This document shows, piece after piece, positions 59,793-64,000 of a DNA stretch of 64,000 bases (the stretch's first letter is position 1; every line of letters begins with the position of its first letter). The translations under genes and the position numbers were made by a program. The DNA comes from Nitrospira lenta. Lineage in GTDB: Bacteria; Nitrospirota; Nitrospiria; Nitrospirales; Nitrospiraceae. Below the pieces are notes generated by a model that had not been told where the DNA came from, searched no databases, and was given only the letters and a program-made list of their open reading frames with translations. The stretch is taken from the NCBI GenBank assembly GCA_945865525.1, contig CAMBDY010000012.1, positions 1 through 64,000 of the forward strand, given 5' to 3'.

Positions 59793-60875
59793 ATGATTCT
59801 TCTAAATCCAGGACCAGTCAATGTGTCGGAGCGAGTGCGGCAGGCGTTGGTGCGTCCGGATATCTGCCATCGGGAGTCGGAGTTCACGGAGCTCCTCCAC
59901 GGGATTCAGACGAAGCTGCTGAAGCTCTTTGTGCCTGGTGCGGAATCGGAGTACGCGGCTGTGGTGTTGACCGGGTCCGGAACTGCAGCGGTCGAATCGG
60001 CCGTCATGTCATCGCTGCCGCAAGGCAAGCGGATGCTCGTGCTGAACAACGGCGTCTATGGCGAGCGCATCTCCCAGATGATTGGCCTCTATCGGCTGGG
60101 TGTGTCCGAACTCAAATATGACTGGACGGCAAGGCCCGACCCGGAACGGCTCAGATTGGCGCTCCGGCAACATCCGGAAGTGCAAGCGGTGGCGATGGTC
60201 CATCATGAGACGACCACTGGCCTGATCAATCCGGTCAAGGAAGTCGCGGACGTGGTTGATAGCCAGAACCGAGTCTTCATTCTGGACGCGGTCAGCGCCC
60301 TAGCGGGCGAGTCGTTGGATATCGCAGGTCCCCACATCTATATGGTGGCCGGCACCTCCGGCAAATGTATCCAAGGGTTCCCCGGTCTGGGATTCGTGCT
60401 CATCCGTAAGGGATTTCTGGAGAGGATGCGCAGCTATCCCCGACGGTCGATCTATCTCAGTCTCACGCAATATGTGGATAATCACGGCGCCGGGACGACT
60501 CCCTTCACACCGGCCGTGCAAATCTATTATGCCTTCGACGAAGCCTTGAACGAACTGATGGAGGAGGGGGTCGCCCAGCGGATTCAGCGTTACAAGAAGT
60601 GTGCGATGCTGATCCGGGATCGTATGGCGAAGTTGGGTGTGCGGCCAGTCCTGACGCCCGACAAACAGTCCAACACGATTACGGCCTATCATCTGCCAGA
60701 AGGCATCACCTATCAGGTGTTGCACGATCAGCTCAAAGCACAGGGCTATGTGATCTACGCCGGCCAAGGCCAATTCGAGCACCAGATCTTTCGCGTGGCC
60801 AATATGGGCGTCCTGACGGAGCCGCAGATCGCCGGATTCCTCGACGCGTTTGAACGGATCTGTCTCAAGGCATGA
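59793..60875 (+). CDS. PhnW-like 2-aminoethylphosphonate transaminase (class V)
   Basis: A 360-residue PLP aminotransferase. Family blocks shared with PhnW: LLNPGPVNVSERVRQAL, VLTGSGTAAVESAVMSSL, LVLNNGVYGERISQM, MVHHETTTGLINPVKEV, FILDAVSALAGESLDI (Asp165 for the PLP ring) and GTSGKCIQGFPGLGFVLIRK with the Schiff-base Lys191. In a biosynthetic setting it would aminate phosphonoacetaldehyde to 2-aminoethylphosphonate. The preceding decarboxylase and following cytidylyltransferase favour that direction over AEP breakdown. Its stop overlaps the next ATG (ATGA). Confidence 0.87.
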   Translation: MILLNPGPVNVSERVRQALVRPDICHRESEFTELLHGIQTKLLKLFVPGAESEYAAVVLTGSGTAAVESAVMSSLPQGKRMLVLNNGVYGERISQMIGLYRLGVSELKYDWTARPDPERLRLALRQHPEVQAVAMVHHETTTGLINPVKEVADVVDSQNRVFILDAVSALAGESLDIAGPHIYMVAGTSGKCIQGFPGLGFVLIRKGFLERMRSYPRRSIYLSLTQYVDNHGAGTTPFTPAVQIYYAFDEALNELMEEGVAQRIQRYKKCAMLIRDRMAKLGVRPVLTPDKQSNTITAYHLPEGITYQVLHDQLKAQGYVIYAGQGQFEHQIFRVANMGVLTEPQIAGFLDAFERICLKA

Positions 60876-61591
60876 AAGCGATCATCCTTGCGGCTGGTGT
60901 CGGGAAGCGGTTGTGGCAGGTCACGCAGCACCGGCCTAAATGTCTCATCGAGATTGGCGGGAAGACCCTCCTGCATCGCTACCTCACGTCGCTCCGGAAC
61001 GTTGGGATCCAGCGCGCTGATATTGTCGTGGGCTACAAGCAGGAGATGATTCGCGCGGCGGTGGCGGCGAACGCCTGTGAGGTGCGCGTGAACTTCCTCG
61101 TCAACGAGGAGTTCCATCGCGGGAGTATCTCCTCGCTCTGGATCGCGCGGGCCGCCCTAGACGACGATGTGATCGTCATGGATGCGGATGTATTGTTCCA
61201 TCAAGAAATTCTGCGCCGTCTGGTGCAGTCCCCCTGTGCGAATGCGCTGCTCATGGACGAAACGGTCAAGCAGACCGGAGAAGAATGTATGGTCGTGGTC
61301 GAGGGAGGGCGCGTGATCGCCCTGACCAAGCACGTGCCCGCGCGCTATGATTACGCCGGAGAAGGCGTGGGGTTCCTCAAGGTCCGGCATGCCGATACGC
61401 CTCAGGTGGTGGCCTCGCTCAAGACTCATGTGGACCGTGGCGCGTGGCAGATGGAATATGAGGATGCGCTCGTCGGGTTCTTCTCCGACGTCAAAGTCGG
61501 GCATGAAAAAATCGGCGGGCTCCCCTGGACAGAAATTGATTTCCTGGAAGACATAGAAAAAGCAGCACGGGAGGTGTTGCCCGCACTGTAG
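60872..61591 (+). CDS. CTP:aminoethylphosphonate (phosphocholine-type) cytidylyltransferase, PntC/LicC-like
   Basis: A 239-residue nucleotidyltransferase. The nucleotide loop is KAIILAAGVGKRLWQVTQHRPKCLIEIGGKTLL; VNEEFHRGSISSLWIARAAL matches the LicC-type choline-phosphate pocket region, VIVMDADVLF contains the metal-binding Asp, and LPWTEIDFLEDIEKA the C-terminal metal site. LicC makes CDP-choline; the relative PntC makes CMP-2-aminoethylphosphonate in bacterial phosphonate pathways. Being translationally coupled to a PhnW-like gene, it most likely activates AEP, by inference. Confidence 0.82.
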   Translation: MKAIILAAGVGKRLWQVTQHRPKCLIEIGGKTLLHRYLTSLRNVGIQRADIVVGYKQEMIRAAVAANACEVRVNFLVNEEFHRGSISSLWIARAALDDDVIVMDADVLFHQEILRRLVQSPCANALLMDETVKQTGEECMVVVEGGRVIALTKHVPARYDYAGEGVGFLKVRHADTPQVVASLKTHVDRGAWQMEYEDALVGFFSDVKVGHEKIGGLPWTEIDFLEDIEKAAREVLPAL

Positions 61592-61652
61592 AAACAGGGG
61601 GAACGCGGTCGCGGGGCCCCGGCCCTTCGGATGTCCGGATGCGTGGCAGACC

Positions 61653-63080
61653 ATGAATGTGAGTGCAACTCAGAAACAGACGGACGTGCAGGGGGGGAGC
61701 ACAGCGATTCTCTTGCCGTCAGTCAGTCTGTTCGGCGAGCCGGTAGACCTGTATGCCGCGGACGCTGGTCCCTTCATTCGCGTGGCCGGCATCGGGCTCT
61801 TTCATCGGACAGTCCTCACGCTGCAGCGTGCCGGCATCCGGCAGCTCATCGTCCTCGCCGGTCCGGAAGAGGGTCAGCTCAAACAGGCTTTAGATAAAGG
61901 GCCTCGCGTGACAATCCCCGTACGCTGGATGCCGATTCGTGAGTTTCCTCTGGACGATTCTCGGACTTGGGAAGCCCTCGCGGTGCAGGTGCGCGGCTAT
62001 TGTCTCCTGTCCGGAGTGCAAGGCGTCTTTTCCTGCTCCTTGATCGAGAGTTTGTGCCAGGAGGGCCAGGAGGGCCAGGCGATCGTGGTTGCCCAGGCCC
62101 CTCATGCGCGTAATCGCCAACCCCGCCGGTCGAGCCTGCGCGTGACGGTGCAGGAGGGACGGCTCCTCTCGATGACCGCCAGACAGGATGCACCGTCGCT
62201 GATCGCGACGGATCTCGTCGTGCTGCCGAGTAGCGTCATGACGATGGCCGGGCAGACCGCTCTGGAGACAGGCATCGTGCCGGTCCGCCGGTGGCTTGAA
62301 TTGGCCGCGGTGGAGGGGCAGGTGCGGGTGCTGTCCACGGAGAGGAATCGGGCTCATTGGTATCAGTCCGTGCGTGAGGCAGCCGATGTGAAGGCTGCCG
62401 AGAAGCAACTCTTCGCGGCCCTCAAGGGCGACTGCGACGGGTTTGTCGACCGGTTTTTCAATCGGAAGGTCTCCTGCTGGTTCACTCGTACCTTTCTCCT
62501 CGCCGGCCTCTCGCCCAATGCCATTACGATGATCGCGACGGTGATCGGACTGGTCTCAGCCGCTGGCTTCGGCCTCGGAACTTATAGTGCCGGTATCGTG
62601 GCCGCGCTCCTCTTCCAGCTCGCGGCGGTCATCGACTGTTGCGATGGCGAAGTGGCGCGGCTGACGTTCACCGAGTCGCCCTTCGGGGCCTGGCTCGATA
62701 TCACGATGGACAACGTGGTGCATATGGCGATCTTCGGGGGGGTCGCAGCGGGTTCCTACCTGCGGCTGGCCGGGAGCGAGGGGGCGTGGGTTCCTGTGGC
62801 CTTGGGTGCGGCCGCGATTCTGGGGAATGGACTGTCGTTCTGGTTGGTCACCCGCGCGCACAAGATTCAATCTGGGAATGGCTGGACGACGCCTGCGCAA
62901 GCGGCCTGGACTGACGTCATGCTCAAGAACGTCGCGAGCCGCGATTTTTCCGTTGTCGTTCTGCTTTTTGCGATTCTGGGTAAGATGGACTGGTTCCTCT
63001 GGCTGGCCGCAATCGGCTCCGTGGTATTTTCCTGCTTGATGCTCGGGGTCGTCAGGCCGTTTGCGAGCCGCCGTGGGTAA
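61653..63080 (+). CDS. CDP-alcohol phosphatidyltransferase fused to an N-terminal nucleotidyltransferase-like domain
   Basis: A 475-residue two-domain protein. Residues about 10-230 resemble a nucleotidyltransferase (LPSVSLFGEPVDLY..., HRTVLTLQRAGIRQLIVLAGPEE) but lack the GxGxR loop, so this half is probably inactive. Residues about 250-475 are a membrane domain with the complete signature DCCDGEVAR-x8-GAWLDITMD (DxxDGxxAR-x8-GxxxDxxxD). It should transfer a phospho- or phosphonoalcohol head group from a CMP-donor to a lipid acceptor. The layout resembles bifunctional IPCT-DIPPS enzymes of inositol metabolism. With CMP-AEP as donor the product would be a phosphonolipid. Confidence 0.82.
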   Translation: MNVSATQKQTDVQGGSTAILLPSVSLFGEPVDLYAADAGPFIRVAGIGLFHRTVLTLQRAGIRQLIVLAGPEEGQLKQALDKGPRVTIPVRWMPIREFPLDDSRTWEALAVQVRGYCLLSGVQGVFSCSLIESLCQEGQEGQAIVVAQAPHARNRQPRRSSLRVTVQEGRLLSMTARQDAPSLIATDLVVLPSSVMTMAGQTALETGIVPVRRWLELAAVEGQVRVLSTERNRAHWYQSVREAADVKAAEKQLFAALKGDCDGFVDRFFNRKVSCWFTRTFLLAGLSPNAITMIATVIGLVSAAGFGLGTYSAGIVAALLFQLAAVIDCCDGEVARLTFTESPFGAWLDITMDNVVHMAIFGGVAAGSYLRLAGSEGAWVPVALGAAAILGNGLSFWLVTRAHKIQSGNGWTTPAQAAWTDVMLKNVASRDFSVVVLLFAILGKMDWFLWLAAIGSVVFSCLMLGVVRPFASRRG

Positions 63081-64000
63081 GCGCATCCTCCTCATTCTCG
63101 GTCTCCTCACGCTCGTGCTCATCGTCTGGTATATCGGGTCTGGGTCGATCTATGCCGCGGTGGCGCAACTCCCCCCGGCTGCGCTCTTCGTGATGCTGAT
63201 CCCTTCCGTCATGATGTACGTAATCGACGCTTATGGCTGGAAAGTCACGCTGGGCCCCTCGGCTAAGGCGATGCCCTTCTGGCGCATCCTTGCGATCAGA
63301 ACGGCAGGGGAAGTGGTGAATATGACCACGCCGACCGCCTATGTTGGCGGCGAGCCGCTCAAGGCCTATCTGCTTACGAAGCATGGCGTCCCAATGGTGG
63401 AGGGGCTGGCTTCGGTCATCATTGCGAAAACGACGATGACGATTGCCGAAGTCCTCTTCATTCTGCTCGGGATCGCCGGGGGCGTGTGGCTGGTGGGCGG
63501 GAACGATTCCTCCGGCCAGACCGTGGCCGCGGCGCTCGTGAGCGTGGGACTCCTAGCTGCCGGGATTGCGACTTTCGTGTTCGTCCAGCGGCAAGGACTC
63601 TTTAGCTGGCTCTTGGACGTTCTGCGGAGAATCGGACTCAAGATTGCGTATCTCGATGCGCGCGAGGAACAGTTACGGTCGCTGGATCACACGATCCGAG
63701 AGTTCTACCGCCATCACCGCCCGGCCTTCTATGCGTCCACCGGGTTCTTTTTTCTCGGCTGGATGGCGGAAGCGTTGGAAGTGTACGTTATCATCTCGTA
63801 TCTCGGCGGTCCGGTGCTGGCCCTCTCCGCTCTCTCCATCGGCGCGCTCTCTGTTTTTATTAAAGGCGGCACCTTCTTCATTCCCGGTAGCCTCGGTGCC
63901 CAAGATGGAGGTAATGTCTTGCTCCTGAAAGCCTTCGGGTACAGCGACGTCACGGGGATCACCTTCGCGTTGCTCCGGCGATGCCGTGAACTCGTCTGGA
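63073..64000 (+). CDS. LPG-synthase transmembrane-domain (HpnL/flippase-like) protein, cut by the right edge
   Basis: At least 309 residues of a polytopic membrane protein of the PF03706 family. The frame opens with a GTG overlapping the previous stop. Family motifs: RTAGEVVNMTTPTAYVGGEPLKAYLL and IKGGTFFIPGSLGAQDGGNVLLL (with the conserved G-S-x-G-x-x-D-G). Relatives include the flippase domain of MprF and hopanoid-associated HpnL. Next to a phosphatidyltransferase it could move the new lipid or use it as acceptor. The C-terminus lies beyond the window. Confidence 0.78.
   Translation, partial: MGKRILLILGLLTLVLIVWYIGSGSIYAAVAQLPPAALFVMLIPSVMMYVIDAYGWKVTLGPSAKAMPFWRILAIRTAGEVVNMTTPTAYVGGEPLKAYLLTKHGVPMVEGLASVIIAKTTMTIAEVLFILLGIAGGVWLVGGNDSSGQTVAAALVSVGLLAAGIATFVFVQRQGLFSWLLDVLRRIGLKIAYLDAREEQLRSLDHTIREFYRHHRPAFYASTGFFFLGWMAEALEVYVIISYLGGPVLALSALSIGALSVFIKGGTFFIPGSLGAQDGGNVLLLKAFGYSDVTGITFALLRRCRELVW

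Noticed and set aside
1-64000. CRISPR arrays, tRNA genes, insertion sequences
   Set aside because: No regularly spaced direct repeats, no tRNA T-loop/acceptor combination and no transposase-like frame were found by eye; a covariance-model scan would settle the RNA part.

Overview
The window looks like chromosome of a nitrite-oxidizing Nitrospira-type bacterium (phylum Nitrospirota). This rests on overall gene repertoire: a 14-subunit NADH:quinone oxidoreductase operon with fused nuoCD, menaquinone methylation (ubiE/menG), hopanoid and carotenoid genes, c-type cytochrome, many short exported proteins, and GC-rich third codon positions. No rRNA, tRNA, insertion sequence, phage or CRISPR was seen. 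The taxonomic call is inference; no marker gene proves it.

Layout. 1-10.3 kb: a B12-binding radical SAM protein (cut by the left edge) behind ubiE, then uvrA, a UPF0114 membrane protein, uvrC, dapF, a glyoxalase-like protein, a GNAT and a polysaccharide deacetylase. 10.4-27.0 kb: one minus-strand run, midA-nuoA-B-CD-E-F-G-H-I-J-K-L-M-N, about 16.5 kb, led by a homologue of the complex I assembly methyltransferase NDUFAF7. 27.5-30.2 kb: secA. 30.5-39.3 kb: a plus-strand envelope, thiol and metal block (TlpA-like, outer-membrane protein, TPR protein, DsbA-like, copper P-type ATPase, HtrA protease, then alkyladenine glycosylase). 39.4-46.4 kb: minus-strand genes including a GAF histidine kinase that lacks its phospho-acceptor histidine, a cytochrome c, and an isoprenoid group (CruF-like, HpnA, prenyl diphosphate synthase). 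46.5-52.0 kb: mostly unknown small proteins, among them a PHD-like zinc finger and a SpeD (AdoMet decarboxylase) paralogue. 52.1-57.3 kb: tetR, RND adaptor and RND pump. 57.3-58.5 kb: two tandem paralogous exported proteins.

58.6-64.0 kb (right edge): the most interesting locus. A tightly packed plus-strand operon encodes a split phosphonopyruvate/sulfopyruvate decarboxylase, a PhnW-like 2-aminoethylphosphonate transaminase, a LicC/PntC-like cytidylyltransferase, a CDP-alcohol phosphatidyltransferase fused to a degenerate nucleotidyltransferase domain, and an LPG-synthase-type membrane protein. Read in order this is a route phosphonopyruvate -> phosphonoacetaldehyde -> 2-aminoethylphosphonate -> CMP-aminoethylphosphonate -> phosphonolipid. 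PEP mutase, the committing enzyme, is not in the window.

Two genome-wide habits are visible. Several genes (ubiE, uvrA, UPF0114, deacetylase, mpg, the PHD-like gene, a small zinc-ribbon gene) have a -10 box only 6-10 nt before the start codon and no Shine-Dalgarno, suggesting leaderless mRNAs. Many intergenic gaps are filled with degenerate inverted repeats built from recurring words.
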